DNA of 64,000 bases from Mycoplasmatota bacterium. GTDB taxonomy: Bacteria > Bacillota_I > Bacilli_A > Izemoplasmatales > Hujiaoplasmataceae. Shown here in pieces: positions 20,393-28,773 of the stretch; the stretch's first letter is position 1, and every line of letters begins with the position of its first letter. The stretch spans positions 1-64,000 of the forward strand of contig JAEIOE010000006.1 in assembly GCA_016342455.1 (NCBI GenBank), given 5' to 3'. The translations under genes were made by a program, and so were the position numbers. The notes beneath the pieces are model-generated. The model searched no databases. It was not told the origin of the DNA and saw only the letters and a program-made list of their open reading frames with translations.

Positions 20393-21073
20393 CTACTCTT
20401 CGCTTGAATAATAATATCCGTAAATACCGCCAGATTTTCTAACATCAATATTAGCTAGAACCGCTCCAAGAATGTTAGCTCCATTCTCTTTAAGTTGATC
20501 CATTCCAGCTTTTGCATTTTCTTTTTTTGTTTGATTATATGCGGCGACATAAATAACCCCATCAACATACTTAGAAATAATCAATGCATCTGTAACTGAC
20601 AATACTGGTGGTGAATCTACTACGATATAATCGTATTCACTTCTTAATTCATTTACTAAATTAATTACTTTTGAAGATTGTAATACGATATGTGGATAAG
20701 AAAGTTTATTTCCGGTGATTAATAAATCAATTCCTGACTCATCATGAATAATTAAATCATGAATATCTTTATCATCTACGACAAAATCATAGAATCCAAC
20801 ATCATTTGATTTATGGAAAGCTCTGTGAATTTTTGGTCTTCTTAAATCAAAATCAAGGAGAATTACTTTTTTACCTTTTTCTGCATAAACCGCCGCTAAA
20901 TTAATCGCTGTAGTGGTTTTACCATCTTGAGGTGTAGCAGAAGTTGTTTGAATCACCTTGCAAGGAGAATCCAAATTAGACATTCTGATATTAAGCTCAA
21001 GCTTTCTATATGCTTCTGATTCTAGTGAATTTGGATCTTCAATAACTACATTTCTATACTCAAAAAATTCCAT
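20393..21073 (-). CDS. cpsD: CpsD/CapB-family tyrosine-protein kinase (BY-kinase)
   Basis: SATPQDGKTTTAINLA Walker A; LLDFDLRRPKIH; IVVDSPPVLSVTDA. Confidence 0.93.
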   Translation of the reverse strand: MEFFEYRNVVIEDPNSLESEAYRKLELNIRMSNLDSPCKVIQTTSATPQDGKTTTAINLAAVYAEKGKKVILLDFDLRRPKIHRAFHKSNDVGFYDFVVDDKDIHDLIIHDESGIDLLITGNKLSYPHIVLQSSKVINLVNELRSEYDYIVVDSPPVLSVTDALIISKYVDGVIYVAAYNQTKKENAKAGMDQLKENGANILGAVLANIDVRKSGGIYGYYYSSEE

Positions 21074-21817
21074 CTAATCCACCAACTTTCTTTCTCTCAT
21101 TGTTCCTGGAACAGCAGCAATTACTTTTACTCCAAGATGTTTTTCCATTTCTGAAGCTGATTGATATTTATTATTAAATAATTCTTTTACAAATACAATT
21201 GCTAAAGAAACAATTCCTCCAAGTAATACGCTAATAACAATATTTAACATCTTATTTGGAGCGCTTGGAACAGTTGGTACTTCTGCTATATCTAACACTT
21301 TTAGTTTATCTTGTAATAAAACATAACCTACTTCATCATCATTTGCGATTGCAATAGAATTATTTACAAGTGTATTTGCAATCTCAGCTGCTAACTCTGG
21401 AGATTCACTATCTACACTTATATATATAATTAAAACACTTGTTTGTGTTGTAATTGAAATACTATTCGCTAAGCCTGTCAAAGTCTGTCCCTCTGGTAAA
21501 CCATCTACATCTTCTAAAACACTTTCTAAAACCAAATTTGATTTTACAAAAGCTTTATAAGTTGCCATCAAATTTTGCGCAATTGAAATTGCAGATTGTT
21601 CAGAAGTTCCTGTACTATCGAAGTCTACCTGCACAATTATTGATGTTTCTGCAGTATAAGTAGGTGTAATTAATACATAAGTATAAACTGTACCGATTAC
21701 TGCTATCCACATTGTGATAAAAATGATTAATACTCTATTTAACCATACTATTTTGAATAACTCTTGCAGCGTCATTCCTTCTTCTTCAACAAATTGTTGT
21801 TGATCTAATTCATTCAT
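21074..21817 (-). CDS. cpsC: Wzz/CpsC-type chain-length determinant protein
   Basis: N-terminal Wzz pattern EEGMTLQELFKIVWLNRVLIIFITMWIAVIGTVYTYV; start set at 21817 (MNELDQQQF, SD aaggag) rather than ORF start 21859. Confidence 0.9.
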   Translation of the reverse strand: MNELDQQQFVEEEGMTLQELFKIVWLNRVLIIFITMWIAVIGTVYTYVLITPTYTAETSIIVQVDFDSTGTSEQSAISIAQNLMATYKAFVKSNLVLESVLEDVDGLPEGQTLTGLANSISITTQTSVLIIYISVDSESPELAAEIANTLVNNSIAIANDDEVGYVLLQDKLKVLDIAEVPTVPSAPNKMLNIVISVLLGGIVSLAIVFVKELFNNKYQSASEMEKHLGVKVIAAVPGTMRERKLVD

Positions 21818-21973
21818 AAAAATCTCCTTATTAATAAGCAATTTATCATACACTAACATTATATAACACTAAGATACTTAAAACAATAAATATAGTTAAT
21901 AGCTAAAGCTTAATCTTAATTTATAATGTAATCTGTTATCACGATAATTTTACTAGTGATATATATCCACTAA

Positions 21974-22828
21974 TTATTTTATCATAAAATAAAACATTGA
22001 GCCAAGCCCAAGTATAAATAGGTAAAAACTAAAGTATTTTAGTTTACCACTTTTAAAGATGTTAAATATTAGTTTATATGCGAAATAAGTAGCTCCTGCA
22101 GCTCCAATAAACGCTAAGATATAATAAAAAATGTACTCACTGCCTATTAATCCTAAGCCTTCTGAACTTAAATCAGATATATATAATAGTATTGAGGCAA
22201 AAGATAGCGGAATATACATCAAAAAAGAAAAATTCAAAGCTGAATCAATTCCCATACCTCTTTTAATACTAGTAGAACTTGTCATACCAGACCTTGATAC
22301 ACCAGGAAAGACTGCGACAGCTTGAGCTAAACCAATAATTAAAACATCAGCCCAGTTAATCATCGTTTTCCCTCTTTTGATTCTCACTTCTCTAATCAAA
22401 TACAAAACTGTACCTGATAACAAGAAACCAATACCTACAAAGAATGTACCATATTTTGCTAATACGATATTATCAATAGTGTCTCCGAGGATCAAACCTG
22501 TAATTCCAGCAGGTATACAAGCTACAACTATCATTAAAGCATAAATAAAATTGGCTTTTGTTGTTTCTCTACTTTCTTTCTTAAAAATATAAATTAAGAA
22601 ATCTTTTAGAAGTTCTACTAACCTCTTCCAGTAAATAATTAAAAACGTTAATAAAGACCCCGTGTTTACAAGAATCAAGAATAATAAGCCTTCATCTTTT
22701 TGAACATGAAAAATTGCTTGTGCAATTTCTACATGACCGCTTGATGAAATTGGCAAAACTTCTGTAATTCCTTGAATAATTCCAAGTAATAAATACTTGA
22801 TTGCTTCTAAAATGTCCAAGTTTATCAA
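21974..22828 (-). CDS. uppP: Undecaprenyl-diphosphatase UppP/BacA
   Basis: GIIQGITEVLPISSSGHVEIAQ; PGVSRSGMTSS. Confidence 0.96.
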   Translation of the reverse strand: MINLDILEAIKYLLLGIIQGITEVLPISSSGHVEIAQAIFHVQKDEGLLFLILVNTGSLLTFLIIYWKRLVELLKDFLIYIFKKESRETTKANFIYALMIVVACIPAGITGLILGDTIDNIVLAKYGTFFVGIGFLLSGTVLYLIREVRIKRGKTMINWADVLIIGLAQAVAVFPGVSRSGMTSSTSIKRGMGIDSALNFSFLMYIPLSFASILLYISDLSSEGLGLIGSEYIFYYILAFIGAAGATYFAYKLIFNIFKSGKLKYFSFYLFILGLGSMFYFMIK

Positions 22829-22953
22829 TCCTCCTCCTAAAGATTTTACTATATCTCTTTAGTTTTTGCAATGTACTAAAAAAAAGAGCCTGTAAAGAAT
22901 TAGAAATCTGAGAAGATTTTTAAGAACTACAGGTTCTTTCTTTAAAATCAAAC

Positions 22954-22979
22954 AAAAAAGGCACACAACGTGCCTTTTT
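22954..22979 (-). terminator. Transposase terminator inside the IS
   Basis: AAAAAAGGCAC-acaac-GTGCCTTTTT. Confidence 0.8.
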
Positions 22980-23036
22980 GTTTATACAGAAATACACTTC
23001 TAAGAAGAAGTTGAATTTAATGTAGCTTATTCAGTT

Positions 23037-24602
23037 TTAATTAACCGTTCGGAATTTTTTATTGTGAAATTTCTTTAAGTTGTATCCAATAGCTATTAAA
23101 TTTAACTCTAGTTTTATTCCAGAAAACGTGATTCTTGTAAAACGACGGAATTTCATGTCTTCTTTGATAATTCCAAACGCGCCTTCTACTTGAATAGAGC
23201 GTTGTACTCTAAGCGCTATACCAAGTTCAGAGTCTAGGTTCTCAATCACTTTATCTTTCATTTCTTGATATCCATTTAGGACAGAAATCGTTCTGTTGCC
23301 AATCGCTGTTGTACATTTGTTTTTCTTGCGACATCGGTCGCAATATAAACATTCATATTTTGTTTTAGTATGTGGATATTCTATATAGTTACTTTCATAA
23401 TCGTATTGTTTTATGAATTTCTTATTATTAGGACAAATATAATTGCCTTCTCTATCTTGTTTGAAATTTTCTTTTTTGTATATCTGTTTTTTAAACTTGG
23501 AATCTCTCTCTTTTGCCCATAACCCATATTTTTGAAATAACTCCATGTTGTGTTCTATGCAATAGCTATAATTATCATAACTTCCATATCCTGCATCTGC
23601 GACTGGATATTTAGGATAGTTATTATACATGAGATTATATTTCTCAAGGATTGGTTTAAATGTTTTATGATCCGCTCCATTTTGATATGCATCTATTACC
23701 ATAATGTATTCATTACTAACTCCTATTTGTACATTATATCCTGGTTTTAGTTGTGCATTTCTCATATGGTCTTCCTTCATATGCATAAAGGTTGCGTCAT
23801 GATCTGTTTTGGCATAACTATTTCGGTTGGGTCCTATTATTTCTAAGTCTTTTTCATATTCCTTTAACTTTTCATAATACTCTTTGAATGTGTCATATAG
23901 TCTCTGTATTGGGTCTTTTCGTTGTCCTTTACCATAGACACATTTTATACCTAAACAATCGATTAGTCCCACTAATCGATTTACTATCTTTTTGATTTCT
24001 TTTGGTTTATATTTTTCTTTCTCTATGATTTCTTTATATCCATTACCTTTGAACAGTTCATTTAGTTCAGGTAGTGCTTTTGATATTTTTATATATAGTT
24101 TCTCTCGAAACTTTAGTATCGATTTCTTCCATTTAAAAGTGTATTTGTTCGCATCCGCTTCGATCTTAGTGCCATCAATATATAATTTATCTGTCTCGAT
24201 ATCTTCTCGCTTCATTATTTCTTGATTTATCTCCAGTAATAACGAATCTAGTTTATCTTTGATTTCATTCATGACATTATTGATTAATGTATGTGAGGGA
24301 GAGTTTATCCCCTCTATCAAATACATGAATCTTATATCATTTCTACACGCTTCTTCAAGCCTTCTTGTGCTTCTAAAACCAATCATATAGCCAAAAAATA
24401 TGGCATTCATTATCTTGACTCTGTTTTTCGGTAATCGCCCTATATTGCTCTCTCTACCGAAGTATTTTTCTAACTTTATTCCTTTCATGAGTTCAAGATA
24501 GGTATATACTTCTGAATCTTTTTCTAAAATAATTCCTAAATCCAGTGGTAATACCAATTGTTTTGTTGTATAATTTACTGTGTATTTTAGTGGTTCTATC
24601 AT
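23037..24602 (-). CDS. IS1182-family transposase
   Basis: IS1182-like start and DDE-type core: DKLYIDGTKIEADANKYTFKWKKS; CYCxRCxxKxxC-like zinc cluster; VEGAFGIIKEDMKFRRFTRI. Confidence 0.92.
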   Translation of the reverse strand: MIEPLKYTVNYTTKQLVLPLDLGIILEKDSEVYTYLELMKGIKLEKYFGRESNIGRLPKNRVKIMNAIFFGYMIGFRSTRRLEEACRNDIRFMYLIEGINSPSHTLINNVMNEIKDKLDSLLLEINQEIMKREDIETDKLYIDGTKIEADANKYTFKWKKSILKFREKLYIKISKALPELNELFKGNGYKEIIEKEKYKPKEIKKIVNRLVGLIDCLGIKCVYGKGQRKDPIQRLYDTFKEYYEKLKEYEKDLEIIGPNRNSYAKTDHDATFMHMKEDHMRNAQLKPGYNVQIGVSNEYIMVIDAYQNGADHKTFKPILEKYNLMYNNYPKYPVADAGYGSYDNYSYCIEHNMELFQKYGLWAKERDSKFKKQIYKKENFKQDREGNYICPNNKKFIKQYDYESNYIEYPHTKTKYECLYCDRCRKKNKCTTAIGNRTISVLNGYQEMKDKVIENLDSELGIALRVQRSIQVEGAFGIIKEDMKFRRFTRITFSGIKLELNLIAIGYNLKKFHNKKFRTVN

Positions 24603-24618
24603 ACCCTAATTATACCAA

Positions 24619-24646
24619 AAAACCGGTCCCTTTTGGGTCCGGTTTT
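24619..24646 (-). terminator. Strong hairpin at the upstream end of the IS, a potential read-through blocker
   Basis: On the minus strand AAAACCGGACCC-aaaa-GGGACCGGTTTT (one internal mismatch), then a T-rich tract. Confidence 0.7.
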
Positions 24647-24705
24647 GTGTTTTTATTGGCTGTTTACTTAATTTGTTTCTTTACAGGCTCTTTTTTTATA
24701 TTTTC

Positions 24706-25077
24706 TTATAATTCAGTTTTCCATAAACCATGTAAATTACAGAACTCATAAACCGTAACTGGTTTAGAGAAATCTACACAGAATTCAACTACAGGTTCTT
24801 CACCCGGGTTAAATGTTTTAGTATAATATTTATCTCCATTTTCGATAAATATCCATTGAATCCAATGGTCTTCTAACATAGGGTGAGTAACTGAACCCAC
24901 CTTAACTGTGATTTTGCTATCAGATAATTTTTCTACAACAGGCAAATGTTTTTCATTACCTTTGTCTTCTGTTTTTGCTTGTAATAATGTCATTTCGTCA
25001 TTACAACAAACTAAAGTTGAATCAACAGGGTAAGTGTAGCATATTCTCTTACAGTGTTTACAATAATAAATATTCAT
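24706..25077 (-). CDS. dfx: Desulfoferrodoxin / superoxide reductase
   Basis: N-terminal rubredoxin-like Cys set YCKHC...VCCNDEM; SOR motifs EKHLPVVE, VGSVTHPMLEDHWIQWI, CNLHGLW. Confidence 0.92.
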   Translation of the reverse strand: MNIYYCKHCKRICYTYPVDSTLVCCNDEMTLLQAKTEDKGNEKHLPVVEKLSDSKITVKVGSVTHPMLEDHWIQWIFIENGDKYYTKTFNPGEEPVVEFCVDFSKPVTVYEFCNLHGLWKTEL

Positions 25078-25112
25078 ACCTATCTCCTTTCAATTTCTTC
25101 TCAAATCTAATT

Positions 25113-26513
25113 CTATTTGTTTTCCTTTGTTACTTTACTTTTTCTAGCACGTAACATTAAAACAGTAAAAATAACAAAGAAATAAAGCATAATTCCAAAT
25201 AAAGCAATATTCAATAACAGTGATGCATTTGCATTTTCTCCAATGAGAACTCCGTCAACAACATTATATCCTAACGATGGTAACATCAAGAACACAAATA
25301 ACGGTAAGGCAATTGAGATTGCTGTTCCTGAACCGAGAACAAGTTCTTCAGCTACAGGAGTTTCTAAGTTTTTATCTAAGCCTTTTAATAACGCGATACC
25401 AGTTGATGCTGTACCTGTTAACATACCAAATAGTCCAACGAAATACTCGTCGTTGTTTTCATTATATACCTTTTTAGTAATAAATCTCAAGTAAAGTAAT
25501 GTAAATACTGCACCTATGGAAGCTACAACAGCTAATAATACTCCGAAAGAACTTAAGAAATCAAAGGTAATTGTTAATACCGCACCACAAATCATGATGT
25601 TAAAGAAGTAAGAACTTAAATTAGATAATACATAATCGTTTGTCATGAAATTCATATTTTTTCCGTGTTTTTCAATTCTATTAATAATCTTTTTATAGAT
25701 CATTGCATAAAGGATACCTATGATAAAGTTAAATCCTTTAACCAATCCATAAATTGTATCACCAATAGTTCCACCCGCTTCAGTAGTTAATAAAGCTGAC
25801 AGAATATATAAAGTTCCCCAAACAAAGAAGTATATTAAACTAATAATAACTATTTGAATGGTGATACCATCCATAACACTAACTTCTTTTACCGTATCAA
25901 TTTTAATTTCATGAGTAGTAATTGAAGTGTCATAATATCTTTTTGTTTTTGTAATATTTCTTTTACGAGAGATTAAGTTAATAAGTAAGACTCCAATTGT
26001 CCCACCAACAACAAAACCTATTACAGCGTAACTAACTCCTAAAGTAGCTCCGTGGCCTTCTAACATTGCAGTCCACATACTACCAAAACTTTGTGCTAAT
26101 CCAGGGCCTTGACCAAATCCTAATGCAAGTAACATTCCGCTACCAACGAATTTATCACTAAAGAACATTAAAACCAATAACATTCCCAGAAATCCTTGTA
26201 AGGCGTAGGTACTTGTAATAATCATACCAGTTGACCAAATCTTTTTGTTTCCTTTTGCTTGCCCACGTTTTAGTGTTAGTGCGATAAAGCCTAAAGCTAA
26301 ACAGTGATAAACTATTGTTGTCATAATAGAGGTATCAATTGTATATGATCCCGGTATAACAACATCAGAAAATAATAATCCTAATACCCCACCTAATAAA
26401 GCGGTTGGTAAAACGATTCTGTTTAAAAACGGTAATTTCGTTTTTAATATTTTACCTACAAATAACAATACTCCCATAAATAAGAAGTAAACAATGACAG
26501 TCCATTCTTCCAT
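25113..26513 (-). CDS. Sodium/glutamate symporter (GltS-like)
   Basis: Two-repeat membrane topology; LGFGQGPGLAQSFGSMW and GMLTGTASTGIALLKGLD. Confidence 0.8.
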   Translation of the reverse strand: MEEWTVIVYFLFMGVLLFVGKILKTKLPFLNRIVLPTALLGGVLGLLFSDVVIPGSYTIDTSIMTTIVYHCLALGFIALTLKRGQAKGNKKIWSTGMIITSTYALQGFLGMLLVLMFFSDKFVGSGMLLALGFGQGPGLAQSFGSMWTAMLEGHGATLGVSYAVIGFVVGGTIGVLLINLISRKRNITKTKRYYDTSITTHEIKIDTVKEVSVMDGITIQIVIISLIYFFVWGTLYILSALLTTEAGGTIGDTIYGLVKGFNFIIGILYAMIYKKIINRIEKHGKNMNFMTNDYVLSNLSSYFFNIMICGAVLTITFDFLSSFGVLLAVVASIGAVFTLLYLRFITKKVYNENNDEYFVGLFGMLTGTASTGIALLKGLDKNLETPVAEELVLGSGTAISIALPLFVFLMLPSLGYNVVDGVLIGENANASLLLNIALFGIMLYFFVIFTVLMLRARKSKVTKENK

Positions 26514-26514
26514 T

Positions 26515-27645
26515 TTAATGTAATCCTCCAGTTTTATATTTTATCATTTCATAAAGCAACATCGGGTCTTTTAATTTAATAAAATATGTTTCCTCTTCGT
26601 AATCGAATGAAATTTCTTCTTTAAAAGTAAGGGCTAATCCCACCATTTTGTCTAGATCAAAACAATATTCATTTGTTTTATATAATAAGTACAATTTGTC
26701 ATTTATTAATTCGACATCAACATCTCCAAGTTTCTTAGATTTATACTTTACTGTATCTATTTTATATAAAGTTCCATAAGTATAAATCGCTTTTTTACTA
26801 ATTTCCGGTAATACACTTTGTTGTAATTTACCCCAATCAACTAAATTATCAAAATCTAAACCTTCTAAAAAGCAATATTCGTTGAAATGTGCTATTTCGC
26901 CACAATGCTTACAAAACACTTTATTTCCTTTAGTAGATATCGTTTGATGCTTTCCGCACTTAGGGCAGTAATAAATAAATCTTTCTAACCCTAAAGCTCT
27001 TTTTTTAGGATTGTATTTATAAAGTCTTTCCCTATTCCAATCGTAATCATTAAATTTCAAAGCTTCACTTAGGCCATTATATATCTCATCAAGACTTAAA
27101 CTAGCTAGTTCTTCTGCTTTATATAAGGTAGTAAAAATAAGTTCAATCAACCCATTCTTAACTGTTTTACTTCCCCATCTAGCAGCAGATAAATAAGCTC
27201 CATTTGTTTTAACAATTACTACATCTTTTTTCAGTTTTTTTAGTAACTTCACCGTGCTATATGGTATCGGACTTTCCTTACCATAATAGGATGAATTACC
27301 TTCCGGAAAGAGCATGACTCCTTTTCCAGACTTTGTAACCTGCATCATTTTTCTTACAGTAATTATGTCATTTTGCCCTTTTCGTTTAGAAATGGACGGA
27401 TACAATACCGTTAAGGCAAACCTCATAATTGGATTCACAAACATTGTTGCACTTATGACAGGCATTGGCGGTTCTTTTAAATATGTCGAAGTATAAATAC
27501 CATCATGTAAACAAGGATGATTTCCTAGTAAAACATATGCATCTGTCCTCTTTGGATCAAAGTCATTATATTGAACTTCTATGTTAAATCTGCTTCGGAA
27601 TATAGCTTTAACAACTAAACTATATATATCTCTATCTATTCGCAA
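26515..27645 (-). CDS. PlsC-like 1-acylglycerol-3-phosphate acyltransferase with C-terminal zinc-ribbon
   Basis: HX4D motif NHPCLHDG, LFPEGNSSYYG; CPKCGKHQTISTKGNKVFCKHCGEI. Confidence 0.8.
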   Translation of the reverse strand: MRIDRDIYSLVVKAIFRSRFNIEVQYNDFDPKRTDAYVLLGNHPCLHDGIYTSTYLKEPPMPVISATMFVNPIMRFALTVLYPSISKRKGQNDIITVRKMMQVTKSGKGVMLFPEGNSSYYGKESPIPYSTVKLLKKLKKDVVIVKTNGAYLSAARWGSKTVKNGLIELIFTTLYKAEELASLSLDEIYNGLSEALKFNDYDWNRERLYKYNPKKRALGLERFIYYCPKCGKHQTISTKGNKVFCKHCGEIAHFNEYCFLEGLDFDNLVDWGKLQQSVLPEISKKAIYTYGTLYKIDTVKYKSKKLGDVDVELINDKLYLLYKTNEYCFDLDKMVGLALTFKEEISFDYEEETYFIKLKDPMLLYEMIKYKTGGLH

Positions 27646-27786
27646 AATATCACAACCTTTAACAAGATTATATCACAATATTTAATATATATTAAATAAT
27701 GTAATTAGAAAGCAAAAAAAAAATTAATTTTAATTATATAAAGCGATAAGAGCCTGCTAAAGAAAAAGACAAAACTATAATTTAAA

Positions 27787-27811
27787 AAAAAAGCCAACAA
27801 ATTGTTGGCTC
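27787..27811 (-). terminator. Terminator of the MBL-fold gene
   Basis: AGCCAAC-aaatt-GTTGGCT with minus-strand T-run. Confidence 0.8.
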
Positions 27812-28603
27812 TTATATTTCTAATTGATCTCCCGCTTTTAAATCAAAGCATTTATCTTTAAATCTAGTTTTAAAGTATTCAATAGCCTTATCCCCTGTAC
27901 AATGCAATGGAATAATCTTATCGAAATTACATTTTTCAATATAATTTGCTATTTCTTCTATATCGCTGATACTACTAGAGCCTAAATGCATTCCAGCTAA
28001 CAAATTCTTTAATCTCTTTTCTGGAAATTTTTCCTGAACTTTTTTGATACCATTCATAACATTAAAATGAGAACATCCCATAAATAAACTTAATTCGTTT
28101 TCTTCTTCTAAAATCAGAATGATTTCATCATGAAAATCATCAAGAGCACCGTCTAAATAGAATTTTGTGTTTGTGTTTTTATGAACTATATCCCCTAATA
28201 CGGAGAAAGAAGGGGCTATTCTTTCATATCCGACAATCTCCTTGGACACTCTATTAATCCAAGGAATTGACCCTTTAACAAAAGGCACACCATTAAATCT
28301 CAAGTAACTTTCTTTTGCATATTTAGGAAAGTAAGCGTCTTGATGAATAATAAGTTGTTTTACCGAATTACCAGCGGGATAGTATCTTACTCCGCCGGTA
28401 TGGTCATAATGACCATGGCTTAACACTATATAATTAATGGTTGATAAGTTTATTCCTAATTTTTTAGCGTTTTGAAGATATACGTTTGTATATCCTGTAT
28501 CAAATAATATTTGGTATATAGGATGGTTAATATGCACGGATAACCCGTGTTCGCTTTTAAAATCAGGCAAAGCTTTATCATTAGCTAGGATAGAAATCTT
28601 CAT
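27812..28603 (-). CDS. MBL-fold metallohydrolase (RFA-P synthase-like)
   Basis: LSHGHYDHTGG motif; LAGMHLGSSSI; PLHCTGDKA. Confidence 0.9.
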   Translation of the reverse strand: MKISILANDKALPDFKSEHGLSVHINHPIYQILFDTGYTNVYLQNAKKLGINLSTINYIVLSHGHYDHTGGVRYYPAGNSVKQLIIHQDAYFPKYAKESYLRFNGVPFVKGSIPWINRVSKEIVGYERIAPSFSVLGDIVHKNTNTKFYLDGALDDFHDEIILILEEENELSLFMGCSHFNVMNGIKKVQEKFPEKRLKNLLAGMHLGSSSISDIEEIANYIEKCNFDKIIPLHCTGDKAIEYFKTRFKDKCFDLKAGDQLEI

Positions 28604-28743
28604 AATAGCTCCTAGGTTCTTATTTGCGAAAAGTCATAAACTTTTCTGTGACAGATACATTCATATCTATATATATAATATGCTTAAATTTGTCATATGT
28701 CAATTATTATTTATATAATTTCCTCTTTAAACAATTCAAAAAA

Positions 28744-28763
28744 AAGCAGACCGAAGTCTGCTT
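28744..28763 (-). terminator. Terminator of the lipoprotein/ABC operon
   Basis: AAGCAGAC-cgaa-GTCTGCTT. Confidence 0.75.
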
Positions 28764-28773
28764 AGTAATTATA

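Larger units (their letters stand above)
22878..24697 (-). mobile_element. IS1182-family-like insertion sequence with terminal inverted repeats
   Basis: 14-bp perfect TIRs GAGCCTGTAAAGAA (22886-22899) / TTCTTTACAGGCTC (24677-24690) with flanking A/T tracts around a full-length transposase ORF. Confidence 0.9.

Noticed and set aside
27679-27698. 20-bp perfect AT-only palindrome TATTTAATATATATTAAATA upstream of the acyltransferase
   Set aside because: Composed only of A/T in an AT-rich intergenic stretch; likely by chance without further evidence.
28690-28703. TTGTCATATGTCAA near-palindrome upstream of the MBL gene, similar to TGACATATGTCA at 37148
   Set aside because: On the minus strand it supplies the -35 TTGACA of a TTGACA-N17-TATTAT promoter, which explains it without an operator.
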